The notes under the pieces were generated by a model that did not search any database, was not told the DNA's origin, and saw only the letters and a program-made list of their open reading frames with translations. From assembly GCA_034769895.1 (NCBI GenBank), contig CM068367.1, positions 1,318,755,286 through 1,318,819,285 of the forward strand: a DNA stretch of 64,000 nucleotides, given 5' to 3'. Positions 10,270 to 24,180 of the stretch are shown piece after piece. Position numbers and translations under genes: made by a program. Numbering within the stretch: the stretch's first letter is position 1; each line of letters opens with the position of its first letter. The DNA is from Magicicada septendecula (taxonomy: Eukaryota; Arthropoda; Insecta; Hemiptera; Cicadidae).

Positions 10270-13200
10270 ACCAAAGACAATATAGTGGTTTGTACAAAAT
10301 TACTAGTAGAAATTTTCATTACGTACTAAAAAGTACTTACACAGGCTTACGCTTGTGTAAGTTTACCTCTATCACGGGGTTAGCCGACAAAGGGAAGTGA
10401 AGTTATTCTCGGACAGTCTTCACCAATCTTCTGTGGCCGGTGTATTCAGGTGTTACATGCAGGATTCGGCTGAAATTGTATTTTTTTTTTAAGAGTTATT
10501 TACTTAATCTCATTTACATTTTCACTACGTTATATCATTTTTATTATTTACAGTTATTTACCGTAAGCATACTATATAGGTTGCTGGATTATTTTTATTG
10601 CAAGGAAAATAACGCAAGTAACTAAGCAAGTTCTTTCAATTATAATAAGGTTTTATGTAGGCTTTTAGAAACAATCATTTATGATGAACAGTTTTTAAAA
10701 TTTGGTCTTGTAAGAATCACGTAAAGACCAAACGTTATGTAGACCACTCACGTAAGAATCTTGTAAGGCATTTAATATCGGAATACGATAAAATGTGTAC
10801 TAATAGAATAAAATATTACAGTAAAGAAATGATTATTTCAGTAAAAGAACAGAAGTACTCAATTACACACGTTGGCCTATAGACATAATTTGTAGTAGGC
10901 TTTAAACAAAATACAAATCTATTCATTAAATAGTTTTTTCCTATATAGTACGCGTACTTGAACTAATTAAACATTAGGATAAACTGTATCTTGAAAATTT
11001 TTTGTAACAGACATATTTATTTTAATTTAACGCAAATCGGATTCTAATATGACACTATCGCCCTTACAATATACTTTGAATCGTTTTATTGTTATGAAAT
11101 ACCTCTTGTAAGAATAGAAAATATATGCATACGTAAAATACGTATTTACCTGGGAGAAAACTAAACGAAATGGTATTTATCGTTGTACTGCAAAATAATT
11201 GTAACATAAAATTCAATGTCATAGAAACGCTAGTCTATTGTTTCGCTTTGTTGACGCCTGTGTGTGTGTACGCAGTTTGCGAGTTCATGAAATTAAATAA
11301 GGTTTAAAATTAAATATCGTATTTGAGTAGACACGTTTCTTTTATTCAGACTACTAACGGTGTTATAACATTTCGAAACGTACGCATAAGTTCAATATAT
11401 AATAAATATTTGAAAACTCAAATAACGTCAATACTGAATTTGGTCTAAGTCGAGGAGACACGAGCTGTAATAATAAAAATTTCGACGAAACCAAAACATC
11501 GAAGCATGATAATGTTTGAATGTGTATATATAAATATAGTAACAAATATTTACTATATAACAAACATTATCATATTAAAACGACAGAGACCGAAGGTTTC
11601 TAGACTGTGGGGAATCGAAAGTGTGGAAAAAATATAGTGTTAACATCACCTAGAGCGTTACATTTTTCGATGACGTTACACATTTTGCATCACGCATTTT
11701 GTGGAATGACCCCCAGCCTAAAAACATTATCATGTTAAAATAATAAATAAATTTCTGTGTGGGTGCTGATTCAATTAGCCCATAATTTATACACAGGATA
11801 TACACATCCCCGCGGGAGTGCACACACACACACATTATAAATTATGTACAATATTTTCAGTAGATTTTCTGCCTGTTTACATACTTTCACTACCGTTTTG
11901 TTTACCAATATTTATAAATTTAATAATTTATTTTATAGGACGAGTTTTCTTTGTCTCAGGTGTGGTAGCCACTTGTATGTACAGAAAAGCGTTTGGTCCA
12001 ATACACGATTAATGAACATTGAGCAAAGCAACTGTTGAAAACAAAACAGTGATAGTAGAACATAAATTCTGAAAAATATTGTAAGATACAAACAAACCAA
12101 CGATTTCAAGTAATATAAATATTACTAATTAACAAAAATAACGTGTTGAACTGTGTAAAATTTTATGTAAACGGGTTAGCGCTGCCTACCGGATTTCGTT
12201 ACAAGTAACTTTTATAAGTAAAGTAACGTTCACTTCTAGTTTTGTATAAACTGCCAATGTTATGTGTGTGTGTAACAAAATTTGTGATTTTTCTTTTTAT
12301 TTTCTTTGTTTCATTGTTTTTACTTAGTGTTAAGTGAATAGTGAAAAGTGAACGGTGTCTTAATTGTGTTTTTGCTACAGGATTACTAAGTGTTACGTGT
12401 GTTTAAAACTTGATTCAACAAAAGTCTTGCGTATGTGAGGTTATTTCACCAGTGCAGAGTCTTGTATCTGTTATTAAAATAATATAACCGTTACCTTGTA
12501 AGTAAACTTACGTAACATATTCTTCTCAATAGACTTATCAATTTTATATATTAGTATACTAATCGAATTTCATCGGATTCTATATTTGTATTTCGTATTT
12601 TTATACACAAATTTACATTATTTTCATTATAAACTATATTTTCTGCTATTTTTCATTTATTTTATTTGACTTTCACTCTAAGAGATAGTCTTCTTTTCCG
12701 TTATAAATTAAAGTAACGCCAACATTTTCCTTCAAGTCTTGCATTTAGCATTTGTAGCAAAATTGTTTCTTCTTCTTCACAATTGCACAAAATAAAGGTT
12801 TTACACATTACATCACATTGCTATATGTTAAAAATTGTTTACAGCATATTTTCATTCGTTATTTATCTTTAATTCTAATGTTGAATTTATTTATATATGT
12901 TGATATTTTCTATTAAGAACAAATTTAATTTATATTGCATTCTCGTATATTATGCACAGTATTTTTTGGTTTTTGCTTACGTTGGTTTTCGTAATGTAAA
13001 ATACACTACTCTTTGTAAATCGCGATTTCATTTTTTTATCTGCAATTAATTAATTGTCTTTTTTGTAATCTTCTTCAATATTTATTGTTCCAAACATAGG
13101 AATTATTTTTATTTTATCTTTTGTACTGAATAACTTGTACACAATTACCATTTCTCTTATCAATCACTAATACAATTGATTTATGACAAGGTCATCAGTC

Positions 13201-13689
13201 GACACAACCAGATTTTTGGAAAACCGTAAAAAACGGATTTGAAGTCAATTGGTGAAACAAAAAGCAATAGTCCTTTTTTTCTAACAAACTGTTGTTGAAT
13301 TAAATTTAAAAACGAACAGAAACACCAAGTCGAGTTATTTTGTTTTTGGAATTTGTGGACTCATTACCTTTTTATACTACATTTAAAAGTGACGTGTAAA
13401 GGTTTGGAAAAGTGATTCCTTATGTATAAGGCATTTGTTTTGCTGCAATAATAATAATAGTGATACATGATAATACAATAAAAAATGTTTGCTAATCAAA
13501 ATTCCTTCTGAAAAAACTAACAGATGGCCAGTTGAAAATCTCTTCATAAAATAATTTGTCCTCTTCCGGAACGTATTGTTCTAATTTCTTGACAACACTG
13601 AATTTCTTTACATTGATAGAACATCTACCCTCGTGTGCATTTTGAACAGGAAGAACCATTGATGCTAGCGGGTTAAGCGGCTTGATATA
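10270..13689. other. AT-rich spacer
   Basis: I see no gene, RNA or transposon signature. A short CA run occurs at 11820-11834. Short ATG frames here are low-complexity and lack recognisable motifs. Confidence 0.45.
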
Positions 13690-13880
13690 GTACTGTGTAC
13701 TATACTGTGGTCAGGAACTTAACGTACTTAACGTATACCATGTACTATGTTTCTAACGTATATCATCTCACATTAGCGTTACTCGTTTCCACTGAAGATG
13801 GCGGTGGCACTGCCGAAACGTCTGATTTTACCGTAAACTGTGGACCACAGTCAAACAGCCCGGGAGGTGCTTTTAATTAA
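13690..13880 (+). repeat. dispersed repeat fragment with hammerhead-like motif
   Basis: Same block order as 4141-4310: ACTGTGGTC near 13708, the CTGAAGATGG motif, GCCGAAACGTCTG, GTGGACCACAGTCAAACAG and CCCGGGAGG. It is probably a Penelope-like 3' end piece. Confidence 0.6.
13789..13825 (+). ncRNA. hammerhead-like motif
   Basis: CTGAAGA, T, then GGCGG facing CTGCC (five pairs with one wobble) as stem II, GAA, palindrome ACGT, C, TGA. Stem I is weak: CA before the core pairs with TG after the C. The core residues are intact. Confidence 0.45.
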
Positions 13881-13991
13881 AAGCTTGTTCTTTTTCAAAT
13901 AAAAGATAAGATCGGTTGTCGCGCGCAGTGATACAATACTTTGTTATAAAACGTTTAACATCAAGAAGAGAAAACGACTTGAATTCCACTT

Positions 13992-14814
13992 TGCGAGTCT
14001 TCACCATCGTTTTCAATAGTGAAAAAATGGGCTGCTGAATTCAAAAATGGTCGTTCGTCCATTTGTGACTGCGAACGTTTAGGTTGCCCCAAACCGTTGG
14101 AACAAATGAAAAATCAAAATATCGAAAAATACACAATACCGTAATTGATCAACGCGTAAAAATACATAAGCTAGACAATCTCGATTGATTGCGTCCACAA
14201 CATATTACATCGACATTTCTATGTGAAAATGTTTTCTTCGCTATGGCTGCCGCGATCGCTAACGGTCAGTCAGGAACGCACTCGAATGCTATTTATCAGG
14301 CCTGTTTGGACATGTTTAAACGTACTCAAAACACGTTTTTCTGCCAGAGACAGAACACACATCCGGACAACAAATCAAACAATCTTGAAGCGGGGAGAAG
14401 TGCTTCAAAGAAGACGAAAACATTTCCATCATCCTGAGTAGTGATGGTGTCTGTTTTTTTCTTTTTAAGATTACTAGGGCGTGTTCTTAGACTATTAGAA
14501 AAAAGTCTAAATCGGCGGAGAATGCTATGTATTGTTGCTGGAGCAACTGAACGAAGCCACTTCAGTAAAACGTCAACATTTAGCAGAGAAAAAATGCGTC
14601 TTCGTCAACACCACGTATGTCACACTACGCCTATTTGAGTTTCAAAACTTTATGAACTGTGCTACGAATTACTGCTATACGCATCGAATTCGCCAGATTT
14701 ACCCTCTCCCGTGCCTTTTTATGTTTCAAAACTAAAAGGAATGGCTTACTGGAAAAAGATTTACTTTAATTATTGAGACCGATGCTGAGACAAACGCGTA
14801 CTTACAGCTAAAAT
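13992..14814 (+). pseudogene. mariner-like transposase relic
   Basis: Pieces of a mariner transposase occur in the right order in shifting frames: SPSFSIVKKWAAEFKNGRSS (N-terminal HTH), CVHNILHRHF, RSLTVSQERTRM, then LLEQLNEA with KRQHLAEKK, and FMFQN followed by a stop and KEWLTGKRF. The end, TAA at 14812-14814, fits the family C-terminus. The segments that should hold the D,D34D catalytic aspartates are unrecognisable or substituted, and stops and frameshifts are frequent. Terminal inverted repeats were not identified. It is an old inactive copy. Confidence 0.7.
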
Positions 14815-15894
14815 AATCAGACATAAAACGGATGTCTGTTGTGCTGCGTCAAAAGATCTCATTGCGCATGCGTAGCTTTGACGTGTTGTTTTCGAAAATC
14901 CTAAACGAACAGACACAATTTAAGTCACACATTACTCAAAACACGCACAACAACGATCCTTCGAATGACGGCGTCGTCACCAAAAGCAGGGCGGACAACG
15001 CTTCTAGCAGCAGCCTTTGGTGAATCTCGTAACGAGCGAAAGCTAGTTCAGGCAGTAAGGTAAAAATGTAATAATTTTAATATAAAATAATTGTGTTCCG
15101 CGTCAAAATTGTTTTATATAGGCCTAGTTAGTGACAATACTGGACACGTCATGGACAACAAATCCAAGAATCATTTTGCGTTCAGAATCATGGATGCTGT
15201 GTCACATGGTTTTGTGTCATGGTTGCTTACCTCACATTCCGCTTCCTGGACTGCTTTTCCTGCCGTCACTACGATCTGCGCGAACCGTTATTTCATCTGT
15301 AATTTATCTGATCACAACAATAAAAGTAGTAAATACCGCCGGTTTAAATGTTATAGTACGGCATGTGACGGCATCGAGATTGCAACCAATCATAGCTATT
15401 TGATACTGCTGGCGCTTTTTTTCTACCAAGCCGAAAACTTATTGAACTACCTTCGAATAAAGGCCTACTAGGGAAATCTTTCGTCAACCTCAGATCAAAT
15501 GTGGGTTACTTCTATGTACTTTTTTTTAAGAAATCATCTCATTTAGATGAATGTCTTTAATTCTTCCTAAATATTCTCGGTTTTTCAAGTACAATAAGTT
15601 GCGCACGGCAACTCAGCGCAGAAATTTCAGTTTTGTTGTTGTTAGATTTTTAATTTTCATCGTTCAAAACAATAATTGAAGCAAAAACTTTAGTCACTTT
15701 GGTAATTTTGAGTTTTGTATCTTGTCGAACTTGTGTGAACGTTCTGTTTATTATTTCACAAAGTTGATAAAATTCCCCCTATATTGTCAAAAAAACATAC
15801 CTACTCTGTCCGAAAACCAAGGTATGTGCATAATTGTTTTTTAATTTTTTTTCGTCGTGTCTGTTCTACTGTAAACCTAGTCTTTAGTCCCTAT
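14815..15894. other. spacer without recognised content
   Basis: A frame at 15091-15471 is open for 126 codons from an ATG or alternative start. It shows no motif I recognise and is not called. Nothing else was seen. Confidence 0.35.
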
Positions 15895-16030
15895 GACTAT
15901 ACACCCCTTATACTCATTTCTTTAGGCTGAGTGGATCTGAGAACCGCAAAACGCAAATTTTACCGTTTTATGTAGCTGTCCGGGAATCAAATTCAGGACT
16001 TCTAGACTAGTAGGCAAGTGTCATGACCTA
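15895..16030 (-). repeat. tRNA-derived SINE fragment
   Basis: On the minus strand the head reads GGTCATGACACTTGCCTACT, then AGTCCTGAATTTGATTCCCGG. The latter is close to a tRNA T-arm/B-box (GAGTTCGATTCCCGG). A body follows with GGTTCTCAGATCCACTCAGC and AAATGAGTATAAGG. The 5' A-box half is incomplete. A decayed tRNA pseudogene is the alternative; the non-tRNA body favours a SINE. Confidence 0.5.
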
Positions 16031-16513
16031 CTGAAACAATAAATCCTTGTCCTAAATGAAATTAACTTGTTTAAACGAGAGATATAAATATACAAGCGGT
16101 TGCAGTAAAGTATTAAGTGAAGAGTAACGAGAAGAGGTCGATAGAGAAATGACGAAATAAAGAGAAGACAACATACACTAAACGATATATAATTGAAGAG
16201 GGTCAGTTCAATGAATACGTTGCATAACTTGCGTGTAGAATCATACTCAAATATGTGTGAAAAATGTGTAATAAGTGTAAACAAATATTTGCATTTTTTG
16301 TCACATTCTTCATTCTGTTTTATACGTATGAAGTTGCGTAATACAAAAACAATTAATTTTTACAGACACAAGTGATAAATTGAGAAACATTCTTCTGAGT
16401 ATAACTAAGTATCTTTTTGAGTGCGCTCTGTTTTGTGTGCATTACTTACGCTGTATAGAACGTTGGGACGTTGTATTGTTTTTCGTCCTATACACTTTGC
16501 ATTATACAGTATA

Positions 16514-16652
16514 ACTGTAAAATTTAGTGACAACTGTAAGTGTGCATGATTTATACAGAGTGCATTATGCAATTCTTTTATGAGGTTTATGCGAGTCTTG
16601 GGCTAATTTAGTGTTCTGCATTTATGAGTTTATATGGGACTTCATTTCTCAT
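16514..16652 (+). repeat. dispersed repeat, copy A
   Basis: About 140 bp aligns by eye with 19230-19363: AAAATTTAGT, ACTGTAAGTG, GTGCATTA, GAGGT, CTAATTTAGTGTTCTG and AGTTTATATG in the same order and spacing. The class is unknown. Confidence 0.75.
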
Positions 16653-16787
16653 ACAAGGTTTTTCTGTTCAATAGCTGGCTTTATACACAAACGCTTTCAG
16701 TCACGCTTCCCCGTTCAGGAAAGAGCGTAAAGGTTTGCGGTTGGTAAAATCAATCGAGTCTTTACATGCGATTGTAAAACTGTAAAC

Positions 16788-17156
16788 ATGCACTCACGCA
16801 CTTTTGCGGAAGAAACTGTGTCAACTTATAAGTACACGGGAAAGAATGTGCGTGTAAACGACAATCGCGCACGCTTTACTTGGCAAAAGCTAATGCCGTG
16901 GAACGTCTGCAAATTGCACAGTTTCATTTGTACTGTAAGACTTTGTAGAGTGGACTTCCGACGAAGAAATATCGTACCGACCACATCTGGTGTGACTGTC
17001 ATGTTAACAAAAAAGAGACGAAAACGAAGGATGTGGGTTAACGATTGTAGACACTGTTATAGTCCAATACCCCTGCTAGAGACTTTGCGTGATAATCGTC
17101 GAGTGACAAAACAACTAACTGTTATACAAAGCAAACGAGCGACAACAAATTTGTAA
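16788..17156 (+). CDS. hypothetical basic ORF, 122 codons
   Basis: An ATG-initiated frame lies just upstream of a giant AC microsatellite, in sequence richer in CpG than its surroundings. The product would be strongly basic, with KKRRKRRMWVNDCRHCY followed by LLETLRDNRR. That block loosely resembles the R-R-W-W-V stretch preceding HARBI1/PIF-Harbinger transposase proteins, but no DDE residues are seen. No promoter or splice context was identified. It could be a transposon relic or chance. I do not recognise it with certainty. Confidence 0.25.
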   Translation: MHSRTFAEETVSTYKYTGKNVRVNDNRARFTWQKLMPWNVCKLHSFICTVRLCRVDFRRRNIVPTTSGVTVMLTKKRRKRRMWVNDCRHCYSPIPLLETLRDNRRVTKQLTVIQSKRATTNL

Positions 17157-17286
17157 CATACAAAATTATACAAGCGAACAAACGACTACAACACACTAGG
17201 TAGTAGGTAAAGCGCACAGTCCAAACTCTACCTCATCAGGACGTGAGCGAAGGAATGTGCGTATGTGATTACAGATTTTTTCTCTT

Positions 17287-18387
<1,101 letters not shown>

Positions 18388-18602
18388 ACTTTACCCGACT
18401 AGGTAGGGTAAAGTGGCCATTATGTATGACATTTTGTAAAAATGTGTTACGAAGTATTAAGTTGATCTGGTGCAAATACAATATTTTTATATGTTTTAGA
18501 TTTGAATATAACTTAGTTCAATTAAAAATATTTAAATTATTTTTTCCATATTATACACTAGGAGTAAAAAATAATTTTTACTTAGTGTGGCAACTTTACC
18601 CT
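18388..18602. repeat. possible small inverted-repeat element
   Basis: ACTTTACCC and GGGTAAAGT form a local palindrome at 18388-18414. AGGGTAAAGTGGCCA at its right side faces TGGCAACTTTACCCT at 18588-18602, with one mismatch. This could be the terminal inverted repeats of a MITE. No target-site duplication was verified. Confidence 0.3.
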
Positions 18603-19229
18603 GCTCTCCCCTATACTAAAAACAGTCAAATAAAAACAGTCAGTACCGCTGAAATTTAGTAAATGAGACACACTGTCCAAACAGAACGCGCATGAACGAA
18701 CAGTTTCCTTTGATGTACCGACACTATCTGGATCACGTTCGTTTGTGCTCGAAGATGCACAGTATGGCGCGGTTTGCAGTTAGAACAGCAAACTTCTTTG
18801 TTTGGTTTGGCGCAGCGCAGCGCGGCCGGTGTGGACGCCGTTTTAAGAACTTGGTACTTTAGCTAAAAAACTACAATTGTAAAATAGGTATATCTAGCCT
18901 ATAAATATAGAGTGCTGGGACAATGATCCTATAAACAACTGGAACAACGACTGAAGTAGCTAAAAATCTTGAAGATCTTAAAGAGTCGAGAGATGCGATA
19001 GGAATCGCTCCAGAGAATACAAAAATCACCCTAGAAAACTAGAGAGAGATCTACATTCTAGTATTTCAGTAGGCACGATGTTGCTAAATGGCTAATATTA
19101 TTTTAATTCATTACAGAAAGTATGCAAATGTGTATAAATTGATGTATTTCACTGCGTGTTGCGCGTAACGAGGAAACGTTACACATTGCCACTGTGAGTT
19201 ACACTTAATCAGATTGTGTGTGAACTTGA
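18603..19229. other. spacer without recognised content
   Basis: A locally GC-rich block (about 18760-18845) and an open frame near 18936-19050 (TEVAKNLEDLKESRDAIG) were inspected and not assigned. Confidence 0.35.
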
Positions 19230-19363
19230 TTGCAAAATTTAGTCACAAATGTAAGTGTACGTGTGCATACACAGGGTGCATTAAGCAATACTTTGTGAGG
19301 TGTATGCAAGTTTTAGTCTTATGCTAATTTAGTGTTCTGATTTGTCAGTTTATATGAAACTTC
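19230..19363 (+). repeat. dispersed repeat, copy B
   Basis: Direct-orientation partner of 16514-16652 with several substitutions and small indels. Confidence 0.75.
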
Positions 19364-22126
19364 CTTACACACCACACTAACAAAGCGGATAACGACAGAC
19401 TAGTTTTAAAAGGCTCGAGATAATCCTCGGAAGCGCAATAGACGAAGCCGTCGACCTCCATAGATGAATGAAATGATAACGAAATGACGTAACTCCATAG
19501 AATAATAAAGTTGGTAATAAACAGGAGTTTGTTATAAACAAAAAAAAAGAGGAAGAAGAGAAAAATGCCAGCCTACACGTTAATTCCTAATAGAATTTAT
19601 TTAGTGTTATTCTTGTGTTCTTCTTCCTGTGGTAGTTCCTATCCATTTCGGATGTTGGATATCATACAGACTATTTTAACTTTCTGTACTGCTGCACGGA
19701 ATAAGTCAGTTGTATTCATCCCAAACCAGGTCCTAACTTTCTCAGCCATGATATTCTCGGTCGCCCGACTTCTCTCTTTCCCAGTACTTTTCCCTGTAGT
19801 ATGGACTGTAATAAGTAAAATCTCTGTTCATTTCTCACGAGATATCCCAAAAAATTCTTGTGTTACTTTTCAGATAAATCTAGCAATATTCTTGTGCTAT
19901 TCTTAGATCAAATAGCTTCAGATTTACAATTTTGAATTAAAAGTTTTTCAGGTTTACTTAAAAAGTCGACGTTGTCTGTCATGACATAGAAAACTCGTAG
20001 AATTATATAAAAATAATGTTTAATTAAATTTAGTAATAGCAAAAGTAATTGATTATAATATAGCTGTACATTATTGTTTACTGGTAATTAGACTGTATTT
20101 GTTTAATAAGAATTCATTATACGTATGCAGAGCACTGTAGCGCGGTATTTTGTAATTATCTTGTCTATTGCAGGCAGCAGATATCGTTTGCTACATTACT
20201 TTGCCGATCTGCATTTGCCTTATTTAATTTGTATGCAAGTAAATTACATTGTATACAATTAATTGTAAGCAACTAGTTAATTATAACATTGAGGTAATCC
20301 GATACGTAAAACTACATCAGTAGTAAAAAAATATTAATAAAAAGAAGACAAGTATTTACAAAATGATCTTCTCCTAATAACGATAAAAGTTTAACTCAGT
20401 TACTTGTTGGTAAATTTGAAGACGGATATCAACTGATAAATATGTCAGCGCTCAGTAATTTGGCATTTCTCTACCTTAAACTCAGTAGAAAACAAATTTA
20501 CCTGCACAAGAGGAGATAAAAATGGGATAAGGTTTCTGTAGATTTTTATTATTTTTTACGGAAGAGTTACATGGATTTTGATAGTTTTTTAAAGAGTTAA
20601 TGATTTAGTTAGTTAGTTATAAGAGGAAATATGAAATAGTGAAATTATTGTTTAGATATGTCGACGGATAAGAAAGAACACAGAGTAATAAACACTTCAA
20701 GTTTCAGGTTGAGAATGCAAGAAATTAAAAATAAATCTAAAACGTAGAAAAAATTTGGGAGGACAAAAGACAAAAGATAACTAAAAATAAAATAAAATGA
20801 ATATATGAAAACAGGAAAAAATGCAGAAAGCCCTGGCAGTTGAATCTCTCGTATCAAAATAAAAATAATATTTGATATTTCTGTGAACATACTTCGGCAC
20901 GTGTTCAACCTCTCATTTTCTAGTAACGGGTGGTAAATTTTTTTTATACACAAAGACGTAAAACGTATTTGCTTGTATAACCCTTTGTATTTTATTTTGA
21001 TTTGGAAAGAAGTCAAACATAAATCAACATATTTTTATGATTATATTTGACTTGTCATTTACACTTTCAACGCTACGTGTAAACCGTGTTCTGAATAATG
21101 ATTATTCCTGGTTTGTGTAATAAGCAAACTTCTAAATAATAGTCGTCTCTAAATTTTATTGTAACAGGAATAAAAGCATTTGAAAATGTTTACTCAGGTG
21201 TTTCATCAACATTCCAAAATGAATATTTCCCTGTAATATAGTTTAATTTAAAAATATTATTAATTTATAACTTTCACTTCTTGTTTTATCTTAATTTCCT
21301 TTATTCCTGTAACAAAATACAGTGTGTACACTCTAAGAGGCGCTGATGTTTCTTGTGATATCCTACCCCAGGGATGTATAAAACGAAACGGGACTTTTGG
21401 GAAAATTCGTCTTGAATAATTTGAATAACTATCCATATAATTCTTATCCATCTCACCAAAAAATACCAGCCTCCCATATTAATCGCTATATTTTCTAACT
21501 GAAACTGTGTGAACGGAGAAAAATTCAAGAACTGGGGAAATATTCAAATTCTTAAGTGCATCTCTCGTTTCAGTGGATGTCATGTGTTTCATTCCGGGCC
21601 CTACCTAGAGCAGTCCAACTGTCAGATTTTGCAAATCCTTTTTCAAATACACAGTTTGATCAGAGAGAGGGAGACGAGTGCTTGTGATGACGCTCGTTAC
21701 CCATCGCCATTATCGAACCAATGATCCATTAGCTGGAAGTTGGGTTGACTGTTACCCAACTGCGAGAAGCAGAAATAAGTTAATTAGAACCAGAGCATAA
21801 CTGTAAGGTACAAAGTGTTCAAAAGACTAGAAACGTTTGTTTAGAATAGCTCCGTGCTTGAGTTCACAACATCTCTGTTTAATGTCTTTATGCTTATCTA
21901 AATTTTGTTTTTCCCATTTTATATGATAAACATTTTTTTTGTACTCTGTTCATATATTTGATAAAAAGTAAGGTTGAGACAAAGCTGGATAAGTTTTCTT
22001 TGAGTATGTAAAGATGATTTTACCACTATATCTACTACATATCTACTATGGGTGATTCTTACCAACAATACTAATGGTAAAATGCCTTTTTGTTAAATAT
22101 TCTCGGGGTTTCTGGGCCTATAAAGT
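19364..22126. other. AT-rich spacer
   Basis: No gene or known repeat was recognised. Frames at 19565-19906 (+) and 20645-21016 (-) encode hydrophobic low-complexity peptides without family motifs. Confidence 0.4.
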
Positions 22127-22180
22127 CGACTCATAGTTTCTACTTTTAAAAGTAGACTCATAGTTTCTACTTTTAAAAGT
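22127..22180. repeat. 27-bp direct duplication with palindromic ends
   Basis: GACTCATAGTTTCTACTTTT occurs twice in tandem. Each unit ends in the palindrome TACTTTTAAAAGTA. Confidence 0.85.
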
Positions 22181-24180
22181 AGACTTTCTGGGTTTCTTTT
22201 TGTAGACTCATGTTTAGGCGTAAACTTCGTAGAGACCAGAAAGTTACCTGTTTTCCTTTGCACTTTCGCATCACGGTTTCTAGCTGAGATTCATCATAAA
22301 ATTCCTTATCATGCTCGCAAACCTTCGAGGTATTTGTTATTAACAACATAGTGAACAGATGATCACAGTTTGACACCTGGCTAGTTACTTTTAAGATAAG
22401 AACCGCTTCATACCAATTACTAGATCATGTTCAAACTAGTTAGACGAAGACTAGTTAGTCAGCAACTCCGGGGATGACTAGACTCAACTCATCTTTAAAT
22501 TTAGATGCGTCTTCAAGAACCGTTTATTTTTGGGTATTTATACATGGGTGAAACGCGGAGACAGATTTCAATCCAGGATCCGAGAACGTACGAGCCACGC
22601 AGAAATCAGCAATAGTGAAACATAGATAAGTATCATATTTTATTTGATAATACAGAGATCTCCGGAGGAAATATTTTCCTTGAGCCATCGGAGAGACGAC
22701 AGGTTTACAAAAAGTATAAACAGTAATTTTAACCAGGATGATAGCCACAATTTGTCGGGTGTTGTGAAACAGTTCTAAATAAGTACATAGGGTCATTTTA
22801 ATAAAAATTTATTATCTGTTGTAAGGTTGGTAAGATGTTATTATGTTACATAGCCTACTTATTTATTACACAGCAATCATTTATCATTTGTCCTTCACAA
22901 TTTTGCTATGACCCTTTACTGTGCTTTACTGCAACGTATATAAGTGGCTACTTACCATTTACAGAATCATGTTTTACGCTTTTACATGTAACTAATATCT
23001 CTAGCTATGCTGTAAATTCGTCTGGTATTTTAGTACCAATTATTTTGTCATAACTTATGGCCTTGTTTCCTATAGTTATGGGAGGCACTTAATGTATAAT
23101 ATATGTATATATATATATATGTGTGTGTGTGTGTCATATATATTGGAAATTTGTGTCTAATGTTTGCATATAAGAATGTGGGATTTTTAAGTGCATGTTA
23201 CATTTGGTGAATTAAGATTATACCTTTAAAATGTATTAACATTAGCACACTTCTCTCAAAATATTTACATGGAGGACCATTATAACTGAATTAAATTTAT
23301 TTCACTGGACATTAAATCTGAAAGGACTACAGTGGGTTTTCATCCTTTATTTTGGTCTAATGTGTTCAGTTTAGTTTAATTTTTTCGTTATAAAATAGGT
23401 TACTGCAATTGTGTATTTCAGCTTACAATTTTCAAGTTCTTTTAGAATGCGAAATTGCAAACAAAAATTTATAATAAAAAATTGGGATTACAACTTGACC
23501 GACTTTGTGTGTTCGTTTACTTTATGAATTAAGTCAGACATGCATCGTCTTTGAAACCATTTGAAAATTAGAGTTTTGTGTTGCGTAGCTTATCTCGGTC
23601 GTTGGGGGAACGAAGAAGAAATAATGTAGTTATAGAATTCAACGAGCAAAAATACAAGTTAATGATAAGAAGGAATGGAAGGAAACGGAGAAGAAGTGTG
23701 CAAAGAAAAAGAGGAGTTGATAAATAATAATAAAAAGAAGAGGAATAGTGAGCAGAAATGTGGCGACTTCTATAACAAGTGGCTTACACCATTGAAATAA
23801 GCCTTCTCAGTAATCTAAATCTTCTTATTCATAACCCTCATAATGTAGCAGTTTAGATTACAGTTGCTTTCATTTATTTGTTCCTGTCTGTTTATTTTAC
23901 CTATCATTATAAGAAACAAATGCTGTAAACATAGGTCTGGAAACATTTCGTTTTCCGTCTGTCCGCCATTTTGTGTATTTTTTTTAAGGTAAAGTTTATA
24001 TCTCAAGAAGGCCTTGAGATATTTTAATGAAATTTGGTACATGGGTTTACATTAATGTTCTTTATTAACAAAAAAACCGTGGTTGTTCTGTTATCTCATT
24101 ATCTCATATTTTATAACAGCGGCCAGTATAATATTTTTGATCACTAATAGCTCTGTAAATTTTAATTATATCAAATTATG
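22181..24180. other. AT-rich spacer
   Basis: Only a mixed (TA)n(TG)n tract at about 23105-23134 stands out. No coding signal. Confidence 0.4.

Noticed and set aside
20400-20470. Sequence resembling the hammerhead-like copy at 10230 (GTTGGTAAAT, GAAGAcGG, AGCGCTC)
   Set aside because: The core and stems are too altered to support. It may be a very old relative.
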